Source of the DNA: Symsagittifera roscoffensis
Lineage: Eukaryota; Xenacoelomorpha; Acoela; Convolutidae
Length of the DNA stretch: 64,000 bases
NCBI RefSeq assembly: GCF_963678635.1
Contig: NC_087065.1
Coordinates: 9,132,267-9,196,266, forward strand
Reading direction: 5' to 3'
Both the position numbers and the translations under genes were made by a program. The notes under the pieces are model-generated. The model saw only the letters and a list, made by a program, of their open reading frames with translations. It made no database searches and was not told where the DNA came from. Each line of letters begins with the position of its first letter. Position 1 is the stretch's first letter. Shown here in pieces: positions 43,561-56,345 of the stretch.

Positions 43561-44999
43561 GTGCTATAGTTGCCCAAAGCAGGTCTCTAGTTTCACTTGC
43601 ATCGCTCAATTTTAGATTAGCTGAAACTTGAACATACGTGGCACATAACAGTTTCAAGTAGAAGCTCATCAATAAAGCACAGACCAGGAGTTAAATCCCT
43701 TGAAATTATGCAATAGTAGCTCAATCAGCTCTGGATAAAAAGAACACTAAACAAAATGTGTTTTCGACCAGAGATATCACATCAAAAACCTTTCAGTCAA
43801 TACAAAACTGAAAAATTTTCGAGCCAAATTGATTCACCTATTTTCTTCTTTTCACAGTCAAAAAATCAATTATAATATTTGCCTACATTTTATGCATAAA
43901 CATGTTTTTAAAAGATGCTCCTTGAAAAAAAAACTGCCGTCAACGGCCGTGAGACAACGAGAGCCATTTGAGCGACAAGGAAAATCAGGTATGATTACCT
44001 AGCCTATCTCCAACTCCGAGTCTAATCCTTATGATCCAATATTACCAAAATTAATTGGTTACCCGCCCAGCGCGTCCAGCGGACTAATTTTTAGCCAAAA
44101 GTTAAAGTCACTTGCCGATTAAATGGTTATATTGAACAACACTTCTCTCGGCGGAAAACTAGAACCTAGAGAATTTTTTTCTAAATCATCCTGGAAGTCT
44201 TGAACAAAGTTTTTCTTAACATGTCAAATCAATGTCATCTAAGAGATTATGACCCAACCACGCCCTGTTTTGATTGTTAATTGCGTAACAAAAAACAGCA
44301 ACATGAATCCAACAGAAAAATAGAGACAAACCATGATCCCTTTTCGTTGCTTGAGAGTGAGGAAAAGGCTTGTAGATCAAAAAGAGGGCCACAACAGCTG
44401 TTCTACGAGAAGAGCTGAACAGCTAGTTTGTTGAATCTTTCCGTTGTCAATAAATAGGCTTCTTAGCTGAATGAGTATACACAATAAGCACTGGCTGCTA
44501 TGCATAGCTCAACTAATTTATTTCGAATCTTCTTTCTATGTACTATGGCAAGCTGAAATGCATCCAATTTGGCTCTTTCCTCAAGTTCTGAACCACGGTG
44601 ACCACTCTTCCGAAAAAAAGTAGCGACCTAATAGCGATGTTTAAGCGACCTAACGTAAGCTCAATTCAGCGCCTCAGAAATGGAAATTCTCTCAAAATTT
44701 CGTGGGTCAGTTTAATTTTTGCCCATGGCATGTGGAAAAATTTGGTAATGTAAAAACTAGTAATTAAGCAAACAAGTAGTACACGAAAAATAGCGACTTC
44801 CACCGAAGTAGCGACCTTTTAGCGACCTGTCGAGAAGTAGCGACCTTTAACGACCGAGTGGTCACTCTTTTCTTAACATTTATTAAAAATCACAGTTTAT
44901 TCCATCAAATAAATCTTCAGAATTCCCAATATCACAGTCAAGAAGATACATTGAACTGTTATTGAAATATGGAAAATTGGAAAACAAAGTAGCACAAAA
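43561..44999. other. gene-free stretch
   Basis: A weak tRNA-like B-box (GGGATTTAACTCC, minus, about 43690) and a locally repeated AGCGACCT motif at 44620-44860 (repeatedly TAGCGACC) are the only structures seen. Confidence 0.4.
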
Positions 45000-45790
45000 A
45001 GTTCCGACCATATTTTAAAGTTCATAAGTTTTCACATTAGTGTCGTTTTTGTGCCTGATGTGATGAAAGGATCTGACGAAAGTCTAGAATTTAGGCATAT
45101 TCAAAAATTACAGTAAAAAAAGCTAATCGGGCATTAAATTGGCAAGAAAAACAAAAATTATTTTTTTTATTAATAATTTTAAAAAATCTTTATTCAATTA
45201 TTTTGCAGATATTTTTTGAATGATTGCAAATTAGACTCCCAAGACTGCGTTAAAATTTTCTAGAAGCATTTTACTAGAGCGAAACTAAAACTCATGGCCT
45301 ATTTTTCTATAAAAATTCTGCTCGCTTGCTTTACTCGCTTGAAATTAAACTAAAACTCGAAAAATTTAAACCAGTTTTTCTCGACACTGGGACAAACTTT
45401 TGAAATTTTTTAATGTCGTTCGAATCAGAGCTGAAAAAGTTTGAATACGATATATCGCTCTTACTAATTCGATTACTATTTATCTTGACTTTTCTTGCTT
45501 GAAAATCGAAATAAGCCCTCTCGCTTGCTTTTCTTGCTCGAAATTAGACGAAACATCAAAAATTTTAAAATTGTTTTTTCTCGATACTGGGAGAATTTTT
45601 TTAAAATTTTCAAAATGTCGGTGGAATCACGACTGAAAGACCCTCAATATGATATATCACTCGACCCATTCTGATGACTATTTGTGGTACCTCATTTTGT
45701 CTGGAAAAGACAAAAAAAACTGAAACACACCCGAATGCAAAATTCATCCCCATTTTTCAACTGGCCGGAACAAAAATCTAGTAAAATTGA
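45000..45790. repeat. family C, copy 2 (with internal duplication)
   Basis: Matches the ordered blocks of 10985-11500. The GCTTGCTTTACTCGCTTGAAAT block and the AATGTCG...AATCA block each occur twice (about 45320-45430 and 45510-45640). Confidence 0.6.
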
Positions 45791-47674
45791 CACCAAGAAT
45801 CTCTTAGAATTGCATTGAGCCACATCATTTTCTGTAATTTAGGTTTTCTTTCATAGTCAATATCAATGGAACACCATAAATTATCCAATGAAGTGTCATT
45901 CAATACACAGAATAAAAAAATAACTAAGGGTGCAGAGAGCACTCTGTTTTAGATTGATTTCACCTTCCTCCGAGACCACACACTAACAAGCAGCTGTCCT
46001 TTAATTATTTATATACACACTTTCAATTGCACCTACCAACTGGTTACCAATTGGGACAAAATTATCAACCCTGAAAAGACCTTTCGACCACTGATTGGGG
46101 ATAATTCGTACTAATGGGGATACATGGACAAAATGTTAGTTTTATTATTCCTGGTTAAACGGTTTTAATTATTCAATTAGTCATCATTAGTTTTCCTGAT
46201 TGGTCAAATTGATAGAGAAAAAATACTCTCTAAAAAGGAAAAGTGAGCAAAAGGTCGAAGCCAAAAAAGAAAATGACAGTTTGATCGATTGATCTGTGAT
46301 CTGTTTGAGACCTTTCATTTATCTCAAATGACAGAAAGCAGAAAGCAAATGATGCTTGGAATTGGGCGACCACAATTTGTAAGGTCAATCAAAAGTTAAC
46401 CAGCCAGTCAAATCATTTCTCATTTTCGAAAGTTATGGACAGAGGGAGCGTTTACATCAGCACTTTTACATCTAAAAAATAAGTGGTTTGACCTACCAAG
46501 CGATTATTTAGGCAAAAATGTTATCAGGTCTTCCATAAGGTTAAATTAAGTGAGCATTTGAGAAAGAAAACGTACTAACAATAGAAATGTGAAGAAGCTC
46601 AAGTGATTCTGAGATTTGTTCGTTGTTCCACAGCTTCGCCTACGAGGCTTCTCTTGCGGCTATCCACGAGTAGATTCAAACAGTTTTTGTAGCCATAAAA
46701 TTGAGGGAAAGGAAGGTGAAATGAAAAGTGAGGTGTGATTAAATTTGATTAAACCGGGCCAAATGATGAAAGGGGTTGGGTATTCACTGCACTTTTCAGC
46801 AAAAGATGAAGACGTTTTTTGTTCTGTACTCTCTCTCTCTCCTCTAGTAATAAATCAGTTGCACAATAACCTCAAACGAGCTATGAGACTTGGTTCTAGT
46901 CAGGAATGGGGGGGGGGGGGCATCAAATCGAAACAAGAGGCAAAAGAGGCGGGGAGGGGGCACGAAAAAGTACAGTGGGAGTGAAAACTGGTTTACTTCT
47001 CAGCTATCAAGCGGAGAAAAATTATTACACAATAGGCGAAGAAGAGAGGACAATGCTTGAAATTTGACTCGATTAGGCAGGGCAACTATAATACACAGTG
47101 GTAAAAATGGTAGCATGAGAGATAAATATATACGGGCGCGAAGAGAAAAGATGAAATTATGAAGAGAGATTGGTCTAAATAGTCATTGACTAAGAGAGGA
47201 ACGGGCAGGAGAGAAATTGAAAAGAAGAAGGTTTAAAAGGGTTTCTGAAGAGAGTTTAGATTTGATGAGCTTGAAAACATGTTGCTAGTTCGCCTAACCG
47301 AAAGCTGAACCAGTCGAAACACGGCTCAAAATGCTCAAGAACCAACTCATCCACGTGGCTACATCATTATCTACGATATATGTCTTGAACTTGTAAATGC
47401 ACAACAACAATTATTTGAACTCATTAGGATGGTTATGTTTAAAGAACAGCATTAGCAGAAGGCATATACTTTTCTACATATTCATCGAGGACCCAGAGAT
47501 GATCTGTTAAAAAATTTAATATTTTTGCATAAATTACTTTTTTTTGCATATTGGACTTGTTAACAACGCCTGGGCACTTTTCGGACAAGAGAACTTAATC
47601 AAAAAAAGGTAGCTGTTAAGAAGTAAATTTTTCTATTTTCTCTTCCTACCATAAACAAATCGAAAAATTCGTAC
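45791..47674. other. gene-free stretch with poly-G run
   Basis: A G12 run lies near 46909-46920 inside a GA-rich segment (46900-47260). GCTTCGCCTACGAGGCTTCTC at 46633-46653 resembles the SINE hairpin motif. No gene is supported. Confidence 0.4.
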
Positions 47675-48170
47675 CAGGGCTTATATAGATAAACAGTAAG
47701 GTTAGAGTCAATATACACGCCATACTACTGCTTACTTAGTGCAGATATAAGCGGATAGAAAGCAAACTGGCTTATCGCATTTTCTATTCTGCGCCTCGCC
47801 GCACGTGAAAAACTTCCATAATTGGGACAACTGGCAAGCCGAAAGATTTTTTTCCAAGAAATAATTTTGCCAATGACGCAGCAGCGCAGCCATGAGAAAA
47901 TTAAATACTTTTTTTTGGATTTCCAGCATCTTTAACAATACTTTAACTTGGCCTCCTTAACCGATGTTGCAATTTAGCGTCACCTACAGAATCATGCATA
48001 ATTTGAAGAAAAAGTACCTTCGGCCTAAAAGATACTTCAAATAAATTAGGCTACTGTTAACCTCTCGTATCTAGTGATGGGGATGGGTTAGGGTTGAGCT
48101 GAGATTTACGGAGAGACAGAGAGGAGTACAAAGAAGCCCTTGGGATCGATTCCATCTGCGGACAGAAATT
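47675..48170. repeat. dispersed repeat family D, copy 1
   Basis: Shares, in order, with 49825-50340: GATAAACAGTAAGGTTAGA, ATATACACGCCATAC, CTGCGCCTCGCC, GCGCAGCCATGAGAAAAT, TTTAACTTGGCCTC, AATTTAGCGTCACCT and TACAAAGAAGCCCTTGGGATCGAT. Confidence 0.7.
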
Positions 48171-49319
48171 TAAGGAAACAATTAACAATTTATGGACTCT
48201 TTAGCTTCACAGCAGCCATGTTTTGTGATGCACTAGAGAACAATCAAACAACCAGTAGCAATGACTGATAGATGAAAATCAAGCGGAAAAAGAATGTTGA
48301 ACACTTTAATCTTGCTAGGCTAATTTCAGCTTGCAAACCCAGAACTTGCTGAAATACAACGCATGTATAAGTCAGCTAATGAACCATTTATTACCTTTGT
48401 ACGCATGAAAACGCAGTAAAATGATGTCTGACTTTTTTGAAACCCAACTTATGTATTCACTAAACATACAATTGTAAATAAGTAATTGAGCTCAGGAAAA
48501 ACAAAAACTAAAACTTTTGCTCAATTTACGATTTTCATACTTGAAAATTAGGCTTCAAAATCTAATTTGAAAACAAAAGAAATGTCTCCAAAACGATAGC
48601 AACAATAACACGATAACACGAGCAGAGGCAAACTACAAGTTTTGGAATCGATTGGTGCCAAGTTATAGCACTGTCAGAAATCTGTTTTTATCAATTTTAG
48701 TCAAAACAATTATTTCTGATGCTGCAGAAAATCTGTCGACAGTTCAGTACTATTGCATTTCAGCAAAATGTTATCTTTAATCATAAGCCTGACCAAATCT
48801 GAGTTGGAACTGGCCAGAACCTGATGGCATGTCATGCCTTTTATAAGTTGACAAATAAGGGTAATGTCTAGAAGGGCTACATAGTCCTTATCCTCCATTT
48901 ATATCGCATTAATCATTAATTTTTAGGCCTTAAAAATACAAGAATACGATTCTGTTTGTGAAAAAAAACTGTTTCGGGATAATTTTCCGGCAGGAATCTT
49001 GAGGTTTTTATATGCTCAAAAATTAAAGTCTCAAACGGCGGAAACGCGGCGATTCTTCGTAAAAATTGTTAGCAAGTTTAAATAGCGTGTCATAACCCTA
49101 GGAGCTGAAAAATTCTAGACTGGACGCATTTTTTGTTCCCGCCGATGAAATTTGTGGAATAAAAGAAAAGTATTTCTTCTCACACAAAAAATTTTGAACA
49201 AACGTGGCACGGAGTCAATTAATAGCACATTGAATTGAAACCTAATTTTTGAAAGCACGTCCAGATCAACTTCTTGATTTTTCAGATACAGACAAAACAG
49301 AAACAAGGATAACTCGTTA
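48171..49319. other. gene-free stretch
   Basis: No gene or repeat recognised. Confidence 0.4.
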
Positions 49320-49805
49320 CTTTGCAAGTAGCACATAATGTTCCGAACATAGTCTTATAAAAAATATACATTTATAAGTTTTTTCAAGCTTGTTTCGTTT
49401 TTCTGTGTGGTGTTATAAAAGGATCTGAACGAAAAACTAGAATTTAGTCATCGTCGACAATCATAGTTAATAAGCAAACTCGACAACAATTTTCCGAAAA
49501 AAATGAAAACTTTCAAATTTTTTTGATGACTTTTTTTCAAGTTTTCGATCCCCAAAACGCCGCTAAAAAACTCCAAAAACTAAAATAACTTAACTAAAAC
49601 TAAAAAAAAGGCACACAAGCTATTAAACTTAAATTAAGCATAAATAAACCTGTTCGAAATTAGACTAAAAACCAAAATTTCAAAGGGGTTTTTCTCGTCA
49701 CTTCTTTTTTGACACATCTTCGTGACTTCTGATTTAGCGTGAAAAAAAAAATTAAAACACACCCAAATTTAAAGTTCATCCCCATTTTTCAGATGGTCGG
49801 ATTAA
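49320..49805. repeat. family C, copy 3
   Basis: AATGTTCCGAACAT, GTGTGGTGTTATAAAAGGATCTG, then TTCATCCCCATTTTTCAGATGGTCGG, in family order; it directly abuts family D copy 2. Confidence 0.55.
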
Positions 49806-49824
49806 CAATTGTACTGAGTCTTCT

Positions 49825-50200
49825 AGATAAACAGTAAGGTTAGATGCAATATACACGCCATACAGCTTACTTTGTGCCGATATATGTGAATAGGAAAACA
49901 ACCTGGCTTATCTCATTTTCTAATCTGCGCCTCGCCACACATAGAAAACCTCAATAATCAGAATAACCGCCGTCCGAAAATTTGTTTTTTTTCAAGAAAC
50001 AAATTTGCGATAGCGCAGCCATGAGAAAATCTAATCGTTTAACAAGACTTTAACTTGGCCTCTTTAATCGATGTTACAATTTAGCGTCACCTTCAGAATC
50101 ATACACAATCTGGTAGAAAATAACTTCGGCCTAAAAATACTTCACATAAATTAAGTTTTTGTGAAAATCTCATTTCAAGGGATGGCAATGGAGATAGGGT

Positions 50201-50278
<78 letters not shown>

Positions 50279-50340
50279 AAGAAGCCATTGGGATCGATAA
50301 TATTTGGGATCAATAATAAAGCCATTGGGATCGATATTAA
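49825..50340. repeat. family D, copy 2, interrupted by a GA microsatellite
   Basis: See 47675-48170 for the shared blocks. The (GA)n run at 50199-50274 replaces the GGAGAGACAGAGAGG of copy 1, an obvious seed for its expansion. Confidence 0.7.
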
Positions 50341-50394
50341 TAACTTTACTTGAGTAAAACTAAGTTTTCACGACTTAAACTAAGCTATGAAGCT

Positions 50395-50720
50395 ATTGAA
50401 TTTAGCTATTGTGAAACTAATTTCACTCGAGTAAAATTAAAATTAAGCATGAATAAGCTATTGTAAACGGCTTAAAATAAACATTACTAAGCCTGCTAAA
50501 AAACCAAAAATTTCAAACCGGTTTTTCTCGACACAAGAAAAAATTGGGATTTTTAAAATGTGGTTCGAATCACAACTGAAAGGGCTTTAAAATGATATAT
50601 CACTTGACACATTCCATTGACTATTTATGTTACCTAATTTTGCGTGGGAAACAATAAAAAAACCTGTACACCCGAATAGAAAACTCTTCCCCATTTTTCA
50701 AATGGTCAGAACAATTATCA
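50395..50720. repeat. family C, copy 4 (3' part)
   Basis: AAATTAAGCATGAATAAGC, CCGGTTTTTCTCGACAC, GTGGTTCGAATCACAACTG, and CCCATTTTTCAAATGGTCAG follow the family order. Confidence 0.55.
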
Positions 50721-50978
50721 TGTCAAATTAAACAAAACTATGAACTTTCACAGTAAAATGCAAAAATTCCACAACTCGAACCAATCATTAACGATCTAGG
50801 GAACATATAAGGCTCCTTTTCAAATGATTGCAATCAGATAATCGAATCAGTTCTTGGTTCATCCATGAAAGAAGTTTCCAATCATTGCTTTTTTTTCTAC
50901 AAAATTAATAAGTTTATATAAATACAATTTCGTTGCTTAAAAATTTGGCAAAAAAAAACCAAATGAAAAGCGTAAAAA

Positions 50979-51022
50979 TTACCGCAATTGCTGCAGTTAT
51001 ACTGAAGCAGCAATTGCGGTAA
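50979..51022. repeat. perfect 16-bp hairpin
   Basis: TTACCGCAATTGCTGC at 50979-50994 and its inverse at 51007-51022 around a 12-base loop. Isolated; no gene ends nearby. Confidence 0.7.
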
Positions 51023-51659
51023 CTAAATGAAAGACTCAAAAACAGAAATAATTGTTGATATAAAAAACTTCAACCAAAACAATTTAAAAATTAGCCAATG
51101 AAAACTACCACACAAAAATATAATAATCGTTTTTTAACCGCAAATTTAGTCTATGAAAAAAAAATCAGCAGCATCCAAAATTTTAATTTACAATCGATAT
51201 TTTGAAATTTGAATTTAAAAAAAAAACAGCTAGGCAAGTTAGCTGACAAAACTGAAGAAATCACTTAAAAGTACACACCACATCGAATATAACTTAAGAT
51301 GATCTTGAAAATTTTAGCCCTGGATACTGTACCAAAACACAACGAACTCAGATAAGGGATTTAACAGAGGCGAAGCTTCAAGCCGCAAAAAAAAAGAGAG
51401 CGAAATCATAACTCCCGGACCTACTCAATGCAGACCTAACCTCGGGGGAAGGGGATATTATCTATTTTGCCAAAGTCAGTACCACCTTGAGGAGGCGGAT
51501 GCCACTGGGACCCCCCCCCCTCTACTTGTGACAGAAGTGGAATTGGTACACACGACCCTCATTGGAAAAAACGTGTACTGACCTGACCGTAACCATCTGC
51601 GCTCGCAAGCTCACTTGTGCAAATAAAGAGACTGTTAAACGTGAGCCAACTAAAGCTAC
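51023..51659. other. gene-free stretch
   Basis: AACAGAGGCGAAGCTTCAAG at 51364 is another copy of the SINE hairpin motif; a C10 run lies near 51512-51521. Confidence 0.4.
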
Positions 51660-52260
51660 CAAGAAAACGTTTCAGACATTATGTAATTTTTGTTTATTCC
51701 ACTGGGAAATCTAAAAATTGAAACCCACTTGCGAAACTAGAAGTCGATCACAATTTTTGCTACCTTTACAATTTTGCTGATAGTGGAACTTGTCTTCCTT
51801 TACACAAAGGAAATGAAGCGAATTTCTAAAAATCAAGAGTCAAATCCCAAAAAAAAACCCAAATTTAGCGTGAAAAAAATCTAAGTCTTTTCCGTGAAAT
51901 TTTTTTTTTAAATGACCTATAAAAGATTACTAATCAGTTCATGACTTTTAAACAACATGTAACATTTCCAAAAAAATTGCGCAAAAACTTAGATCGTAAA
52001 TGATGTTAGGAAAAACGTGTACTGACCGCTTCACTCTACATCGCCAGTGCAAATAGAAAGATCGTTAAATGTAAAAGTACAAACGACTTATGTAAAAAGT
52101 TTGGCCAACAGACAGATGAAAGTCAAAAAATGACTGCCTTAGTTGAAAAGCTTTCACATTACTAGTTTTAGAGTAATAAACACATCAATTTAAAGCTTTC
52201 TTTTTAGGACGGGCAATTTTTTTGATGAAACTCACCCAATTTGAGAAAACTGGTTTTCAG
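51660..52260. repeat. family B, copy 3 (rearranged)
   Basis: TTCCACTGGGAAATCTAAAAATTGAAA, CTTGTCTTCCTTTACACAAAGG, then ACCCAATTTGAGAAAACTGG, but the blocks are out of the order seen at 43005-43560. Confidence 0.5.
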
Positions 52261-52700
52261 TTCGTTCAACGAGTTTAAGCATTAAACTCAATTGAAAGTG
52301 CTTAAGTTAATTGATGCTACGAAGCACATACAAATAAGTCAAAGATAACAAATAAGTCAAAAACAGTGATTGTCAAAGTCATGGTTTTTCGGCATTTCAT
52401 GATTTTTCCTGTAGCCTCTTATCGCCTAGTCGCACTACTATCATCTATCGATCAACCAATCTGTCGTGTAAAAAGGCCTACTTCGTAAGCCAGTGCATAT
52501 ATATATCTATTTATGGCATCTAATCGGCATACATGCAAATGGGCCTTGTGAGGTCCCTAAGGCCATTTACATTGCAAATATCGGAATAAACTCTAATATA
52601 CAAGTAGCTCACTTCACTGAAACAACCTTCATCTATAAATTTCTATTTAAAATATTAATTTGATGAACAAGCACAACAAAATATACGAAATAATGTATTA
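52261..52700. other. gene-free stretch
   Basis: No gene or repeat recognised. Confidence 0.4.
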
Positions 52701-52704
52701 ATCA

Positions 52705-53252
52705 ATACAGAGGCGAAGCGTAGCTTCGCAAACACTAGCGAAAACACGAGAAAAAAAAACAGCAGCTCTATAAACTGCAATAAGAAAAAGTCGCAATACG
52801 CCTCGAATTAGTAAAAATTCGGCTACGTCCCGGATTCGATAAAGGACCGACTGCGAACTAGAGATTATGTGTCTCACACACTAACCACTCAGCTACGAAC
52901 GCTTAATACATCACAAACACTAGCCAGTTTTATCATTGTTTTGGGATTATATAAAAACAGACGAAGAGAAGCTTCGTACCACTTGCGATACATCACGAAT
53001 ATAGCATGGCAAATTAACAGACAAAAAATGAGACAGGCTTGTTAATGATTTTTTTTCAGCTCAACGTGTCTGTTTATAGAAAATGTCTGCTGATTCTGTC
53101 TCATTTTTTGTCTGTTAATTTGCCATGCTATATTCGTGATGTATCGCAAGTGGTACGAAGCTTCTCTTCGTCTGTTTTTATATAATCCCAAAACAACGAT
53201 AAAACCGGCTAGTGTTTGTGATGTATTAAGCGTTCGTAGCTGAATGGTTAGT
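52705..53252. repeat. S2 SINE-like copy with a 157-bp-arm palindrome
   Basis: A tail motif at 52707 (CAGAGGCGAAGCGTAGCTTCG) precedes a tRNA-like head (minus; A-box TAGCTGAGTGGTTAG at 52882-52896, decayed B-box near 52848-52855). 52880-53037 is repeated as its inverse at about 53097-53252, with a loop of about 60 bases. Each arm holds CACTTGCGATACATCACG and GACGAAGAGAAGCTTCGT. A head-to-head or fold-back SINE pair is the simplest reading. Confidence 0.7.
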
Positions 53253-54663
53253 ACTTTTTAAAGAATTTTAGGCCTCCCCACAAAAAACTTAGATTAAAAC
53301 CTTCTTTTGCTCGTCAAACGACTGGAAATGCCGAGATCGATAGCCGAAACCTTTTAAGTCGAAAGATGAAAAAAATCTTACATTCTCGAATCCCAGTCGG
53401 TTAATTAAAAACCAACATAAAAAAAACTAATTTCGAATACTTAGTCTATTGTGATTAGCTTTAACTTCATTTACATTTTTGGCTCTAGTTTACTACGGGC
53501 ATTATGAAAATGGCGGCGTAAAGCCTCTACCTCAGTTATAACTCTGATTACTATTCTGATGAAAAATACTTAAAATCGTTACTTCTTGTATTTTATGCTT
53601 CATATAATCGTTTTAGGTCTATGAAGTACTTATATTCACTCGTGTTCAAACGGGCGCTTCAGTTTTTGCTAAATTATTTTCAAATCTCGAAATAATTGCG
53701 CCAGGTATGTCAGTTAGAAATGTCTCGCAATTTGAAGCAATTGGCCAGTTTCACGTCTTTGTGTAAAGCGTTATGTGACCGTTTTGAAATAAACGCATCA
53801 GGTTTTTTATATTCTAAGAGATATGGGAACAAAGACCAATATGACAGCTTTAAGATTTAAAAAATTCTGGATGCGAGCAAATGACCGCTTTCAAGTGTTT
53901 GCAAGAAGATACAGATCACCGCCCTACAATCATTATCAGATGATTTGACGTCAATTCACGTAACAGCCATGAGATGAACTGAATATTCCGACTTCGAAAG
54001 ATGAGTGAAAACTATTTGATGATGATGATGTAATAAAAACATCTGAGAGAGGTTCAAACTGCATAAAAAATAAGCTAAAACTTTCTTGATATCGAGAAAA
54101 GCAGTCTTAACATTTTTACTTCTAAGGATGCAGACCAATTTATAGCGAAGCGGAAGGCGCCTGTAAAGAGTCTTTACTTTATTTTACTCGTGAAATAAAT
54201 TTCGGATCATTAGTTCTTGAAGCTTGAATCAGCGCCTATCCAGCGTAATAAACATCCTTATACCTAGAAAAAAAACTTGTTTGTTCAACTGATCTGGATT
54301 CCAAAAAATATGCTATTTAGACTCCAATTTTACCTTGAAAAGAAAGACTGTCGTTTATTCGCAATTTATGAGCAAAAATGGGAATTATATACCAAAATTG
54401 CGTTTTTTTCCCCAGGCTCCTTTAAAAAAATTAACGATACCGTCCACAAGAAAGAAATTTCTCAGAATAGTGCTAAAGTTTAACCTGGTTTTCGATTTTC
54501 GTCTACTTTTTTAAACGACTAGATCAAGTGCTTCCGAATTATTCGCCTATGAACTTTCAAGAGGAGAGCAATTACTTGAACAATTTGGCAGTCCAAAATT
54601 CCTACACCGCTTGGAAAACTAATCGAAAATAAACTTCCAAAAATCAAACCAATCTGAAATTAG
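53253..54663. other. gene-free stretch
   Basis: A 68-codon plus-strand frame at 54277-54483 has no motif. Nothing else is seen. Confidence 0.4.
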
Positions 54664-55224
54664 TTACGAAGATTTGAATCTTACAATGCGCTGTTTTTTG
54701 GGTCTGTTGATGCAGAAGAGCGACGGAGATGAACTGAATCCTTTTCTACGCTCCTTCTCTTTCGGGTCCAGCTCTATACCACTAAGTTCCAGGTGGTCCA
54801 CAAAATCACTCAAATGAGGAACCTCTCTATTACCCTGCTGCTCCTGGGAGGACAGGTAACTACTCTCTAGATCCATCTGAGTTTGAAGCGGATGCTGAGA
54901 CGATATAGTTTGGTAATTATTCTGACTTTGACTGTGAGTCATAAAGGTTCCTGAGGGATGATAATGCGAATGCATGTAAGAGTGCGCATTCCTAGAATCA
55001 GCGTGATGGGTATAATTGCTATAAGGATTGTTCATAATGCTTTCATTTGTGTTACGTCTGTCATCGATCAAGTTAGGGTCTGAGGGTGTCCGACTGTTCG
55101 CGGAGGTTCTAAACAGACCCGAGGCTTCTCGATCGCGTCGGATCTTTTCTCGCAGCACTTCGGGAGTCGAGCTGCGGGATTTTAGGTCGCCCGCTGCCGA
55201 AGGACAACTACGTGAGGTTTTCAT
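54664..55224 (-). CDS. candidate host protein, Ser/Gln/His-rich, unknown
   Basis: 186 codons from the ATG at 55224 to the TAA at 54664; the frame is open about 19 codons further upstream but has no other ATG. N-terminal part: charged, STPEVLREKIRRDREASGLF. Middle: Asn/His/Tyr/Ser/Gln-rich low complexity (about residues 60-130), suggestive of a disordered regulatory region. C-terminal part: VPHLSDFVDHLELSGIEL, then basic RPKKQRIVRF before the stop, which could be a nuclear-localisation signal. GC content and codon variety are clearly above the surrounding DNA, the main reason to believe it. It may be a last exon of a longer gene. I do not recognise the family. The segment just upstream (from 55308) is duplicated 2.2 kb away without the gene. 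Confidence 0.5.
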   Translation of the reverse strand: MKTSRSCPSAAGDLKSRSSTPEVLREKIRRDREASGLFRTSANSRTPSDPNLIDDRRNTNESIMNNPYSNYTHHADSRNAHSYMHSHYHPSGTFMTHSQSQNNYQTISSQHPLQTQMDLESSYLSSQEQQGNREVPHLSDFVDHLELSGIELDPKEKERRKGFSSSPSLFCINRPKKQRIVRFKSS

Positions 55225-55307
55225 AACACTTCCGTTTAAAAAATAATGACACCGTACAAAAACAAGGGATGTTTTCGCCAACGGAACCCGAATTTTTTTT
55301 TGAAAAA

Positions 55308-56345
55308 AAAACAGACTATTGGCAAAATAACGTCAAGATTGTAGACAAAATAGAATCTGTTGGTGTAAATGATTAGCGGACGGATATTGGGAGTGTTTTA
55401 AACAGGATGAGAAATTGAAAAATGAGCAAATTAAACTCCGGCTAAGTGGAAGGCAGGGCTGCAATGGTCATTGTGTGTTTAGTTGCAGTGATTTATTGAT
55501 TCGCCTGATAAATATAGTTAGCGTATAACTTCCACAATCTATCTTACTACAAGACTACTAACGGAGAAGCTCGGCTGGTCTGTTGATATTTGGAACACCA
55601 ATCTCGGTTAAAGGGAGCAGCCTTTCAAATATGACGATTGATGACAAAAAAGCGGAGCCTGTGCTTCACTTCTTCTTGACTTGACTCCGTTTCCATTCTG
55701 CTTTGCAAATTGGGCGCTCTTGCGAAAAGGTTGAGGGCGATACCAGATACCTTTTGTCAAAATAAAATCAAAGCCATTTGGGAGAGCGCGGGATTTAAAT
55801 CGCTTAACTCAAGTATTTTGAATGCCCGGCTAGCTTTTCTAACAGCTCTACCAGTGCACGTTCGCAACTGTGACCGGAGAAATGAAACAAGTTAAGTATG
55901 GGGGCAAGAGGACACGAGCCCAAGTTGGTGTCTCTAACTGATATAAGAGGGGAAAGGCAAAAAGAAGTTGGATCAACACTATCACTTGCTAAGTAGCGAC
56001 TTCCGTGTTCAGTTAAATCGCGCGTAGTTAAATGGCTCAGCAGAATAATACTAGTGTTGTTGGTGTGAAGTGAGCATGGCGAGGATAACTAAACATGGTA
56101 AGTATGCTAGTAACCAAATAAACCAAATTAGCGCCGCTCTTCCGTGGCTAGATCCACAGTTGGTCCACCAAAGTACTTATCCACGCACTATGTGCAGTGA
56201 CTTTACACAACATTGGTGGCTAGGTTAATCTAATGGATCCGACACGGCAACATAAAGAAAGCTAGCTAATATGTTGAAAAATGAAATGACAAGACAACTT
56301 CAAATAAAAAGTGACAGACACAGTTGATTGCTGAACCGCTCTTAC
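55308..56345. repeat. 1.04-kb module, copy 1
   Basis: Nearly identical (a handful of differences by eye) to 57526-58564, starting AACAGACT.TTGGCAAAATAAC and ending GAACCGCTCTTACTCTT. It contains a minus-strand tRNA-like piece at 55779-55866 (A-box CACTGGTAGAGC, B-box GATTTAAATCCCGC, ending CTCTCCCA) without a matching 5' acceptor arm. No target duplication or terminal repeats are obvious. No ORF of note. Confidence 0.8.
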
